Source: G963662655 sp963665015 (lineage in GTDB: Bacteria; Cloacimonadota; Cloacimonadia; Cloacimonadales; JAIOQZ01). From it: a stretch of 64,000 nt of DNA. The notes beneath the pieces are model-generated. The model made no database searches. It saw nothing but the letters and a program-made list of their open reading frames with translations, and was not told the origin of the DNA. Position 1 is the first letter of the stretch; each line of letters begins with the position of its first letter. Both the position numbers and the translations under genes were made by a program. This document shows, piece by piece, positions 16,973 to 25,070 of the stretch. The stretch is from NCBI GenBank assembly GCA_963665015.2, contig CAXXSY010000004.1, positions 1,364,001 through 1,428,000 on the forward strand. Direction: 5' to 3'.

Positions 16973-17554
16973 ATGAAAAAAACGATTACCAAAGCCATCC
17001 ACGAATCGATCGAGACCAAGCGACGTCTGTTCGAGGATGCCGAACTTTGCAGGGAGATCGCCAGGGCGGCGGAGCTTTGCATCGAAAGCCTGAAGAACGG
17101 CGGAAGAGTCCTCTTCTGCGGCAACGGCGGAAGCGCCGCCGACGCGCAACATCTGGCAGCCGAGCTTTCCGGCAGATTCTTCTACGACAGACCGCCGCTG
17201 GACAGCGAAGCGCTCCACGTCAACACATCCTTCCTGACTGCGGTTGCAAACGACTACTCCTACGACGAGGTCTTCGCGCGCATGGTTCAGGCGTCGGGGC
17301 ATAAGGGTGACGTGCTTGTCGGGCTTTCAACCTCCGGCAATTCGGGCAACGTGATCCGAGCCATCGAGCGCGCCCACGGGATCGGCATGATCTCCATCGG
17401 CATGACCGGCAAGGGCGGTGGCAAGATGAAAGAACTCTGCACCGTCAACCTGATCGCGCCGTCGGACTGCACGCCGCGCATCCAGGAGGCCCACATCCTG
17501 ATCGGTCACATCCTGTGCGAACTGATCGAGGCCGCGATTTTCCCCAAAGAATGA
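16973..17554 (+). CDS. gmhA: Sedoheptulose-7-phosphate isomerase
   Basis: 193 aa, single SIS domain. Converts sedoheptulose-7-P to D-glycero-D-manno-heptose-7-P, the first step of nucleotide-heptose synthesis. Family motifs are visible: GGRVLFCGNGGSAADAQHLAAEL, NDYSYDEVFARMV, LVGLSTSGNSGNV and the C-terminal QEAHILIGHILCELIE. The ATG has an AAGGA site upstream. Its stop overlaps the start of the hddC-like gene (ATGA). Confidence 0.95.
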   Translation: MKKTITKAIHESIETKRRLFEDAELCREIARAAELCIESLKNGGRVLFCGNGGSAADAQHLAAELSGRFFYDRPPLDSEALHVNTSFLTAVANDYSYDEVFARMVQASGHKGDVLVGLSTSGNSGNVIRAIERAHGIGMISIGMTGKGGGKMKELCTVNLIAPSDCTPRIQEAHILIGHILCELIEAAIFPKE

Positions 17555-18237
17555 GGATGGAAGCGATCGTCCTCTGCGGAGGAATGGGCACCCGGCTGAA
17601 GGAGATCACCGGTGATCTTCCCAAGTCGATGGTCGATATCCACGGAAAGCCGTTCCTGGAGTACATCCTCCGGATGCTGGCGGACGCCGGATTCGAGCAT
17701 GTCGTGCTGGCGGTCGGATACCGGGCGGAAGTGATTCACAGCTATTTTGGCAACAATTTTCATAGCGTGCGAATCGAGTACGCCGTCGAAAAGGAGCCGC
17801 TGGGCACAGGCGGCGCGATCTGTAACGCGCTACCCTACTGCAAGCAGGACAGAATCTTCATCATGAACGGCGATACGATGGCACAGGTGCCGTTTGCCTA
17901 TGTGCTGCGGCAGCATCGAACGGGCATCACCATCTGCGGGAAGTGGATGGAGGACACGGGGCGTTACGGCGTTCTCGATGTCGATTCGGAGAACCGCGTC
18001 ACCGCCTTTCGGGAAAAGCAATCGAGCCGTTCGGGCTATATCAATGCCGGTATATACCTGATCGATCGAAATGTGATCCCGCGTGACCGCGACCGGTTTT
18101 CGTTCGAGAAGGATTTTCTCGAGCCCGGCACGTCGCGACTGAATCTGCGAATGGTTCCGCTGGACGGTAATTTCATCGATATCGGCATACCGGAGGATTA
18201 TCGAAGGGTGCTCGACCGGTCTGAAAATTATTTTTAG
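17551..18237 (+). CDS. hddC: HddC-like D-glycero-D-manno-heptose-1-phosphate guanylyltransferase
   Basis: 228 aa nucleotidyltransferase: MEAIVLCGGMGTRL...LPKSMVDIHGKPFLEYIL at the N terminus, EPLGTGGAI, IMNGDTM with the metal-binding Asp, and GRYGVLDVD...GYINAGIYL. Placed after hddA and gmhA it most likely makes GDP-heptose; by motif alone it could be another sugar-1-P nucleotidyltransferase. The ATG at 17551 overlaps the gmhA stop (ATGA); the frame is open 12 codons earlier, inside gmhA. Confidence 0.85.
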   Translation: MRMEAIVLCGGMGTRLKEITGDLPKSMVDIHGKPFLEYILRMLADAGFEHVVLAVGYRAEVIHSYFGNNFHSVRIEYAVEKEPLGTGGAICNALPYCKQDRIFIMNGDTMAQVPFAYVLRQHRTGITICGKWMEDTGRYGVLDVDSENRVTAFREKQSSRSGYINAGIYLIDRNVIPRDRDRFSFEKDFLEPGTSRLNLRMVPLDGNFIDIGIPEDYRRVLDRSENYF

Positions 18238-18310
18238 TGGACAAATTCGGGTAATGTGAAAATTGTTGAGGTTGGTAAAAAATCCAACTTGATCTACGTC
18301 AGGGAAAATA

Positions 18311-18865
18311 ATGAAAGCAGAAAACGGCTCGATTGAAGGTATTCTTGTCATCCAGCCCCGGATATTTCGTGATGCTCGCGGCTATTTCTTCGAGGTGTAT
18401 CACAAAGGAAAATTCCGTCAGATGGGGCTGGATATCGAATTCGTTCAGGACAACCAGTCCCGATCGATGAGGAATACCGTACGCGGTCTGCACTATCAGG
18501 TCGATCCATATGCTCAGGGGAAGCTGATCCGCGTGCTGGAGGGAACGATCCGGGACGTCTCGCTCGACATCCGAAAAGGATCATCGACATTCGGCAAGCA
18601 TTTCACCATAGATATTACGGCTGAAAGCCAGACGCAGCTCTGGATACCACCCGGTTTCGCGCACGGATTTTCGGTGCTGTCGGACACCGCAGTCATTCTC
18701 TACAAATGCACTGCGCTGTATTCGCCGGAACACGAGCGCGGAATCCTCTATAACGATCCGTCCCTGTCCATCGACTGGGGCGTGGAAACACCCATCGTAT
18801 CGGAAAAAGACCTCAAACTTCCCCGATTCGACGCAGCCGATATCCATTTCAAGTACGAACAATGA
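18311..18865 (+). CDS. rmlC: dTDP-4-dehydrorhamnose 3,5-epimerase
   Basis: 184 aa cupin-fold epimerase of dTDP-L-rhamnose synthesis. Motifs: GYFFEVYHKGKF, FVQDNQSRS, VRGLHYQVDP with the catalytic His, KLIRVLEGTIRDVSLDIRKGS and WIPPGFAHGFSVLSD. The Asp/Tyr partners fit the family. rmlD overlaps its 3' end (ATGA). rmlA and rmlB are absent from this window, so they must lie elsewhere. Confidence 0.94.
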   Translation: MKAENGSIEGILVIQPRIFRDARGYFFEVYHKGKFRQMGLDIEFVQDNQSRSMRNTVRGLHYQVDPYAQGKLIRVLEGTIRDVSLDIRKGSSTFGKHFTIDITAESQTQLWIPPGFAHGFSVLSDTAVILYKCTALYSPEHERGILYNDPSLSIDWGVETPIVSEKDLKLPRFDAADIHFKYEQ

Positions 18866-19725
18866 AGACTATCATCCTGCTTGGCTCGGAAGGTCAGCTC
18901 GGGAAAGCGATGCAATCCGAACTGAAACTGCGTGGTATCGATTACCTCGCCCTGGATCAACCCGCATTCGATCTGATGAACCCGGTCATGCTGGAGAGTG
19001 CCATCGAAGAGCGTGATGTGGAAGCGGTGATCAACTGCGCGGCCTATACCGACGTGCCGCGCGCCGAGTCGGATTTCCATCGTGCCATGCAGATCAACGG
19101 TTCCTGCATGAAGCCGATTGCCGAAATGTGCCGTCGGCAAGGCGTCTTTCTGGTGCATGTCAGCACCGATTACGTATTCGATGGAAAGAAAGGCTCTCCG
19201 TACGTCGAGAATGATCACCCCAATCCTCTCAGCATTTACGGCATATCGAAGCTGATGGGGGAGATGATTGTCCGGCAATACGCGGGTGATTACGCGATCG
19301 TGCGCACTGCGGGTCTGTACGGCATGGGTAATCCCGACAACATCGTGGAAAAACTGATCCGGCTGGGTAGCACGCATGCGAGCCTGAAGATGGTGACCGA
19401 CGAGGTGACGTCGCCGACCTGCGCGGTCGATCTGGCGAGGCAGATGATGATTATCGTCGAGAACCGGATCGGCGGGATCGTCCACGCGTCCAGTAACGGT
19501 CAGTGCAACTGGCTGGAATTCGCAAGGATTATCTTCGATACGCTGGGGATGGATATCGAGCTGGAGCCGGTTCCGTCGTCGTACTTTCACAAAAACCTGA
19601 GGAAACCCTTATTTTCCGTATTGTCGAACGAAGTATTACAAAATAAATCTTCTGATCGGATGCCGGACTGGCAGGATGCGCTGACGCGGTATCTGAATTC
19701 GAAGAAAAACATCGGAGCAGAGTAG
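18862..19725 (+). CDS. rmlD: dTDP-4-dehydrorhamnose reductase
   Basis: 287 aa short-chain dehydrogenase of the RmlD type. N-terminal nucleotide-binding IILLGSEGQLGKAM, VINCAAYTDVPRAESD, STDYVFDGKKGSPYVE, and the YGISKLMGE catalytic Tyr-x3-Lys. It reduces dTDP-4-keto-L-rhamnose to dTDP-L-rhamnose. The start overlaps rmlC by 4 nt. Confidence 0.94.
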   Translation: MKTIILLGSEGQLGKAMQSELKLRGIDYLALDQPAFDLMNPVMLESAIEERDVEAVINCAAYTDVPRAESDFHRAMQINGSCMKPIAEMCRRQGVFLVHVSTDYVFDGKKGSPYVENDHPNPLSIYGISKLMGEMIVRQYAGDYAIVRTAGLYGMGNPDNIVEKLIRLGSTHASLKMVTDEVTSPTCAVDLARQMMIIVENRIGGIVHASSNGQCNWLEFARIIFDTLGMDIELEPVPSSYFHKNLRKPLFSVLSNEVLQNKSSDRMPDWQDALTRYLNSKKNIGAE

Positions 19726-19726
19726 T

Positions 19727-21829
19727 TTGAAACGCCGATTCAATGTGTATCTCATCAGTTTGATCGATATCATCGTTGTTGTTAGTGCATTCCTGATTGT
19801 CGCATGGTTGAAGCCGGGGGCGAGGTATCAGGTCTTACCTTATTACTGGAAACCCGCGTTTATATACACTGCTGTGTGGTTCTTCATTTCAACCATCGGC
19901 GGTAAATACAGCGTTGAGGCTCGGAATTCTTTCCGTAAAATATGCTCTATTGTGTTCTTCAGCGATTTCTTCGTATTAGCGATTGTTTCAATCTTCATGG
20001 TCGTTTTCATCAAGATGGGATTGTCCCGTATTATCATTTTCGGAATAACGTTGATCACTTTCTCGGTCGAAATCTTTCTTTGCTGGCTGTATTGGCTTAT
20101 TCGTGGGAAGCGTAATTTCCTGATATCCGTGCGTTCAGCGCATCGCCAGAGTATTCTCAGAGATGTTGTTCTTCCGAAGGAACCCGATACGGATACCGCT
20201 GAGGGTCTCAGGCAACTCCGTCAGCAGAACATTCCCAAACTCACCTATGAATTGATCGAGTTTATCATCCTCGACTTGATCTTGTTCGTTGCCGCATTCC
20301 TTTTCACCGCCTGGATTAAAGATGCCACGCGTCGTCTGGTGATTCCGATCTACTGGAAACCGATGGTGATCTGCTCGGTGATATGGCTGCTCGTGTCCTT
20401 TTTCAGCGAGAAGTTCTACCTGCGTCAGCGAAGAAAATTATCGACCATCCTGTCGGTCATATTGATGACCAATCTGATCACCATTTCATTGATCGCCATT
20501 CTCGTGTTCGCCGTGAACGCGTTCCACTATTCCCGGCTTGTCGTTTTCGGAACCATGATTGTGACAACGATGCTGGAGCTGTTTCTCGCCTGGGTCTATT
20601 TCTTTACGTCCGAATTTCATCGCTCCAATCCCGATTATGCGAAAAGCAAGCTGATCACGGATTCCGATGAACTGGAAGAGGATGCCGACTCACTGTACGA
20701 AAAGACTCCTCGCGAGCAATGGAAGCCCATGCGCTACGATCCGGGCTTTGCTTCCAGCGAAAAGATCGACGATTCGATCCTCTTGAAGCTGATGAATAAA
20801 TACCTGAAAGACAATGAACCGCTTTTTGAATTTATAAACGAAAACGTCGCGCTGGAAAACGTCCACAAAGACAACGCCCAGGTTCTCAATACAACGACGC
20901 TATACAACATCGAGATCGAAGACGACGACTCGCTCGAGTTTTTTATCAATCTCCACAAAGTCAACGACATGCGTCGCTTGAACAAGTATTTCATCAAGGT
21001 GAACAGCAAGCTGAAAAAGGGCGCGATCTTCATCGGCGCTGGGGTCACCATCAAAGAGAGAAGACGCAAGATCAGGCAGCGTTTCCCGCAGATCATCGCC
21101 TATCCGATAACCGCAGCCGACTTCATCCTGAATCGCGTGTTCCCCAAGATCGCCTTCCTCAAAGGCATTTACTTCGCTCTTACGAAGGGCTACAATCGGT
21201 CGCTTTCGAAGTGTGAGATTCTGGGGAGGCTCAATTATTGCGGGTTTGAGATCGTCGAGGAACGCGAGATCGACAATATGCTCTGTTTCATCGTGAAGAA
21301 GGTCTCGGCACCCAGCCGGGACAGCAATCCTTCGTATGGCCCGCTTTTCCGAATGAAGCGACGAGGCAAGAACGGCAAGCATATCTACGTTTATAAGTTC
21401 CGGACGATGCATCCCTATTCGGAGTATCTGCAACACTATATGGTAGAGCGATACGGGTACGGCGACAAGGGAAAGATCGAAGACGATTTCCGGGTTACCG
21501 ACTGGGGCAAAATCATCCGCAAGCTCTGGCTGGATGAGCTTCCGCAGCTCTTGAACCTGGTGAAAGGCGATCTGGCACTCGTTGGTGTGCGTCCGCTCAG
21601 CGAGAGATTTTTGAAAGAATATCCGGAAGAACTGCGCGAAGAGCGCTTCAAATACAAACCGGGATGTATCCCTCCGTATGTAGCCTTGAGGATGCAGCGG
21701 GTCGAGGATTATCTGATTTCGGAGAGAATCTATCTCCAGGACAAGAAGAAGCACCCTTTTCTCACGGACATCAAATATTTCTTCTGGGCAGTGTACAATA
21801 TTTTGACAAATCGGATACGAAGTGAGTAA
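19727..21829 (+). CDS. Large membrane sugar-1-phosphate transferase (PGT-like) with duplicated four-helix membrane domain
   Basis: 700 aa, TTG start at 19727-19729 with GGAG 9 nt upstream and the rmlD stop just before. Two similar membrane blocks, each of four hydrophobic helices (about residues 5-125 and 178-302), share the pattern YWKP...W...S...R...(S/T)R(I/L)(I/V)(I/V)FG. A soluble region (about 345-530) follows; its end (LSKCEILGRLNYCGFEIVEE) resembles a methyltransferase-like tail. The C-terminal bacterial sugar transferase domain has GPLFRMKRRGKNGK, YKFRTMHPYSE, LDELPQLLNLVKGDLALVGVRP. Such enzymes start glycan synthesis by moving a sugar phosphate to undecaprenyl phosphate. The membrane helix that usually sits directly before this domain is not apparent. 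Confidence 0.78.
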   Translation: MKRRFNVYLISLIDIIVVVSAFLIVAWLKPGARYQVLPYYWKPAFIYTAVWFFISTIGGKYSVEARNSFRKICSIVFFSDFFVLAIVSIFMVVFIKMGLSRIIIFGITLITFSVEIFLCWLYWLIRGKRNFLISVRSAHRQSILRDVVLPKEPDTDTAEGLRQLRQQNIPKLTYELIEFIILDLILFVAAFLFTAWIKDATRRLVIPIYWKPMVICSVIWLLVSFFSEKFYLRQRRKLSTILSVILMTNLITISLIAILVFAVNAFHYSRLVVFGTMIVTTMLELFLAWVYFFTSEFHRSNPDYAKSKLITDSDELEEDADSLYEKTPREQWKPMRYDPGFASSEKIDDSILLKLMNKYLKDNEPLFEFINENVALENVHKDNAQVLNTTTLYNIEIEDDDSLEFFINLHKVNDMRRLNKYFIKVNSKLKKGAIFIGAGVTIKERRRKIRQRFPQIIAYPITAADFILNRVFPKIAFLKGIYFALTKGYNRSLSKCEILGRLNYCGFEIVEEREIDNMLCFIVKKVSAPSRDSNPSYGPLFRMKRRGKNGKHIYVYKFRTMHPYSEYLQHYMVERYGYGDKGKIEDDFRVTDWGKIIRKLWLDELPQLLNLVKGDLALVGVRPLSERFLKEYPEELREERFKYKPGCIPPYVALRMQRVEDYLISERIYLQDKKKHPFLTDIKYFFWAVYNILTNRIRSE

Positions 21830-21860
21830 GTGACCCGGAAGAATTTTTAAAGGAAATGTT

Positions 21861-22946
21861 ATGAAAAAACTGAATTTCGGCATTGTTGGATGCGGAAGAA
21901 TATTCAAGAAGCATGCACAGACACTGACGGGCTATCTGGCGGAGAAGGCACAACTGGTCGCTGTTTGCGATACACAGTTCGATCGTGCCAGAAAAGCGGG
22001 TGAAGAGTACGGTGTCCCCTACTATTCGAGCTACGATGAGATGCTGTCGAAGCATCCCGAGATCGAAGTGGTCAACATCCTCACCGAGAGTGGGAATCAT
22101 GCCCGGCACACCATCGACATCGCCCGGAAATACTCGAAGCATATCGTTGTCGAGAAGCCGATGGCGCTCACGTTGGAAGACGCTGACGAAATGATCCGCG
22201 TTTGCGACGAGTGCCGCGTGAAACTCTTCGTGGTCAAGCAGAACCGCTACAACGTTCCGGTGATGAAGCTCCGCGAGTCGCTGGAGAGCGGACGGTTCGG
22301 CAAGCTGGTCATGGGAACGGTACGGGTGCGCTGGTGCAGACCGCAGGCGTACTACGATCAGGATAGCTGGCGCGGGACGTGGAGCATGGATGGCGGTGTG
22401 TTCACCAACCAGGCCTCCCACCATATCGACCTGCTGGAATGGATGCTGGGCGAGCCGATTTCCGTATTCGCCAAGAGCCGAACCGCATTGGTTGATATCG
22501 AGACCGAGGACACCGGCGTTGCGATCATCCAGTTCCGCAACGACATCATCGGCGTGGTGGAAGCGACGACGGCGACCCGTCCCAAGGACCTCGAAGGTTC
22601 GCTGACCATCATGGGTGAGCACGGTACGGTCGAGATCGGTGGATTTGCCGTTAACGAAATGAAAACGTGGAATTTCTCCGATGACAGGAACGACACGCAG
22701 GAAGTGCTCTCCGAGTTCAAGGAGATGCCGCCGAACGTCTATGGATACGGTCACAACATGTATCTCGACAACGTCTGCGAATCGATCCTGTACGATAAAC
22801 GCGCGCTGGTGGATGGGCTGGAAGGACGCAAGTCGCTGGAACTGATCAACGCGATTTACGAATCGATCGAAACCGGACGCGAGGTGTTCCTTCGTTTCCG
22901 CCCGGAGAAGTGCAGATTGGGTCGCAAGAATGGGAACAATGAATAA
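21861..22946 (+). CDS. Gfo/Idh/MocA-family sugar-nucleotide dehydrogenase (WbpB-like)
   Basis: 361 aa. NAD-binding N terminus FGIVGCGRIFKKHAQ, then VVEKPMALTLEDADEMI and the substrate domain with QNRYN, GGVFTNQASHHIDLLEWMLG. With the acyltransferase and aminotransferase that follow, it fits the WbpB-WbpD-WbpE type route: oxidise C3 of a UDP-sugar, aminate, acetylate. By motif alone other substrates are possible. An AAGGA site precedes the ATG. The 3' end overlaps the next gene. Confidence 0.82.
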   Translation: MKKLNFGIVGCGRIFKKHAQTLTGYLAEKAQLVAVCDTQFDRARKAGEEYGVPYYSSYDEMLSKHPEIEVVNILTESGNHARHTIDIARKYSKHIVVEKPMALTLEDADEMIRVCDECRVKLFVVKQNRYNVPVMKLRESLESGRFGKLVMGTVRVRWCRPQAYYDQDSWRGTWSMDGGVFTNQASHHIDLLEWMLGEPISVFAKSRTALVDIETEDTGVAIIQFRNDIIGVVEATTATRPKDLEGSLTIMGEHGTVEIGGFAVNEMKTWNFSDDRNDTQEVLSEFKEMPPNVYGYGHNMYLDNVCESILYDKRALVDGLEGRKSLELINAIYESIETGREVFLRFRPEKCRLGRKNGNNE

Positions 22947-23406
22947 TAAACCGGCTAAAGTCCATCAAGTGCAGGTCAAATCCGATGTCAAGTTCGGGGA
23001 AAACGTCACCATCGTCGAGCCGGTCAATCTCTATGGCTGCGAGATCGGTGACGGAGCCTTCATCGGGCCGTTTGTGGAGATACAGAAGGATGTTTCGGTC
23101 GGGAAGCGAACCCGTGTCCAGTCGCACACATTCATCTGCGAACTGGTGATCATCGGCGACGACTGTTTCATCGCGCATGGCGTGATGTTCATCAACGACC
23201 TCTTTGCCAAGGGCGGTCCCGCATGTGGTGACAAAGCGCTCTGGAAATCTACGAAAATCGGGAACCGCGTTTCCATCGGCTCCAACGCGACTATCCTGCC
23301 GGTCGAAATCTGCGACGACGTCGTGATCGGCGCCGGAGCCGTCGTAACGAAAAACATTACCGAGCCGGGCATTTACATTGGGAATCCGGCCAAAAAATTG
23401 AGATAA
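22930..23406 (+). CDS. Hexapeptide-repeat N-acetyltransferase (WbpD-like)
   Basis: 158 aa left-handed beta-helix acyltransferase with hexapeptide repeats (VNLYGCEIGDGAFIGPFVEIQKDVSVG, IGDDCFIAHGVMFIN, IGNRVSIGSNATILPVEICDDVVIGAGAVVTKNI) and the C-terminal GNPAKKLR. It probably acetylates the 3-amino group produced by the neighbouring dehydrogenase and aminotransferase. ATG at 22930 or 22939 could be used; neither has a clear ribosome site, and both overlap the preceding gene. Confidence 0.85.
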   Translation: MGTMNNKPAKVHQVQVKSDVKFGENVTIVEPVNLYGCEIGDGAFIGPFVEIQKDVSVGKRTRVQSHTFICELVIIGDDCFIAHGVMFINDLFAKGGPACGDKALWKSTKIGNRVSIGSNATILPVEICDDVVIGAGAVVTKNITEPGIYIGNPAKKLR

Positions 23407-23420
23407 TTACAGGAGAAAAA

Positions 23421-24524
23421 ATGAACGTACCTTTTGTCGATCTGAAGGCGCAATACAAAAGCATCAAAGAGGAGATGGATTCCGCGATCCAGGAAGTGCT
23501 GGACAACACGGCGTTCATCGGCGGATTCGCCATGAAACGTTTCAATGAAGAATACGCGAACTATGTCGGAACGAAGCACAGCATCGGTGTCGGCAACGGT
23601 ACGGACGCGATTGTCATGCTTCTCAAAGCGCTGCAAATCGGCCCCGGTGACGAAGTGATCGCGCCTGCGTTCACGTTCGTTGCGACCACCGAAGCGATCA
23701 CCGCGACCGGCGCGAGGGTCGTGCTGGTCGATGTGCATCCAGACTACTACAATATCGATCCCGCGCTGATCGAAGAGAAGATCACGTCGAGGACCAAGGC
23801 GATTGTCGCCGTTCACCTGTACGGACAGGTCGCCGATATGAATCCGATCCTCGACCTTGCAAAAAAACACGATCTGAAGGTGATCGAGGATTCAGCCCAG
23901 GCGCACGGATCACGTTACGACGGCAGGAAGGCGGGTAATTTCGGCAATGGTGCCACCTTCAGCTTCTACCCCGGCAAGAATTTGGGGGCATATGGCGATG
24001 CCGGCGCGATTGTCACGAGCGACGATCAGGTCGCGCGCTATGCGAAGATGATGGCGAACCACGGCAGGATCAGCAAATACGACCACGAGTTCGAGGGTTA
24101 CAACTCTCGTCTGGACGGACTTCAGGCGGCGGTGCTCTCGGTCAAGCTCAAGTATATCGACGGATGGAACGCGCTGCGCAGAGAGCATGCGAAGCTGTAC
24201 GACGAATTGCTGGCCGATATCCCGCAGATCAAGACCCCGAAAATTCATCCGCTCTGCGAACCGGTCTATCACCTCTACGTGATCCAGGCGGAAAATCGTG
24301 AGGAATTGATGAATTTCCTCAAGGAGAAGGGTATCGCCACCGGTATCCACTACCCGATCGGAATTCCGTTCCTTGGCGCTTACAAATACCTCGGACACAA
24401 GCCGCAGGACTTCCCGGTCACCAATATCCTGCAAAACAGCGTCATGAGCCTTCCCATGTTCCCCGAGATGACCGACGAGATGATTCGATATACGGCTCAG
24501 TGCTTGAAGGAATTCTATAAGTAG
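23421..24524 (+). CDS. DegT/DnrJ/EryC1-family sugar aminotransferase (WbpE-like)
   Basis: 367 aa PLP-dependent aminotransferase. Motifs: VPFVDLKAQYKSI, IGVGNGTDAI, EVIAPAFTFVATTEAI, VHLYGQVADM, VIEDSAQAHGS and the PLP lysine in TFSFYPGKNLGAYGDAGAI. It would transfer an amino group from glutamate to a keto-sugar nucleotide. It is preceded by AGGAG and sits last in the oxidoreductase-acetyltransferase-aminotransferase set, which together suggests a 2,3-diacetamido UDP-sugar for a surface glycan. Confidence 0.9.
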   Translation: MNVPFVDLKAQYKSIKEEMDSAIQEVLDNTAFIGGFAMKRFNEEYANYVGTKHSIGVGNGTDAIVMLLKALQIGPGDEVIAPAFTFVATTEAITATGARVVLVDVHPDYYNIDPALIEEKITSRTKAIVAVHLYGQVADMNPILDLAKKHDLKVIEDSAQAHGSRYDGRKAGNFGNGATFSFYPGKNLGAYGDAGAIVTSDDQVARYAKMMANHGRISKYDHEFEGYNSRLDGLQAAVLSVKLKYIDGWNALRREHAKLYDELLADIPQIKTPKIHPLCEPVYHLYVIQAENREELMNFLKEKGIATGIHYPIGIPFLGAYKYLGHKPQDFPVTNILQNSVMSLPMFPEMTDEMIRYTAQCLKEFYK

Positions 24525-24968
24525 GAGTCAGGAGTCAGGAGTCAGAAGAGAAATTTTATCCGCCCGGAGGTTGTAACGTACGATCTCCGGGTGTGCTTTT
24601 CCCAGGTATCTTGGTTTCGCAAATGTCTCGTCCGCATCTCCTATGGACCGCCGAGTTCCTGTGAATTTGCTTGCAAATTCGAATCCCATAAACTCGGCAT
24701 CTCTTCCGGAACGCGGACGTCCTCGTCCGCATCGCTCTCTCCTGTGATCCGCAGGTTTGAGGAACGTAAAGAGAATCCACATGTTTGCGCCTTCTTCGGG
24801 AAACGCCGCTGTTGAGGGGATTCGATTTGTCTGACTCCGTCTGAAAATCACAGGAGATCGGCGCCTACGAGGGAAAGAAGAGCGGGTTTTCCACGCATCG
24901 ATCAACGACCACCTTTCTCATCCTGAACATTTCCTGTATCCTGGAAATCCTGCTTCAGACAATCCCTC
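24525..24968. repeat. Gene-free gap with nested-hairpin repeats (A-long, C-long, B, D-like, G)
   Basis: Three GGAGTCA direct steps (about 24527-24547) come first. A-long follows at 24650-24698: arms GCCGAG/CTCGGC around GAATTTGCTTGCAAATTC. Family B lies at about 24712-24731. C-long lies at 24804-24863: arms CGCCG and CGGCG around GGATTCG, a weak stem (GATTT...AAATC with two facing TCTGA steps) and ACAGGAG. Family G, reversed, lies at about 24930-24960. No coding sequence is supported before the displaced end of the patatin gene at 24969. Confidence 0.75.
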
Positions 24969-25070
24969 TCACATCTCGCTTCCGATCAGAACGTACCATG
25001 TCATCTTGCCGGTATCGGAGTTGCTGTCCATCAGGATGAACTCGACCGGTCCGATGGGGTTCTCGCACCC
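24969..25070 (-). other. Out-of-frame C-terminal end of the patatin-Omp85 protein (frameshift)
   Basis: If one base is added near 25060-25070, the protein continues as ENPIGPVEFILMDSN followed by DTGKMTWYVLIGSEM and a TGA at 24969-24971. This matches the neighbouring paralogue's ending (TPVGPIEYTWMSGN...ISYVNIGYKF), the last beta strand of the barrel. As sequenced, the reading frame instead ends ARTPSDRSSSS at 25031. Sequencing or assembly error and a true mutation are both possible. Confidence 0.75.
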
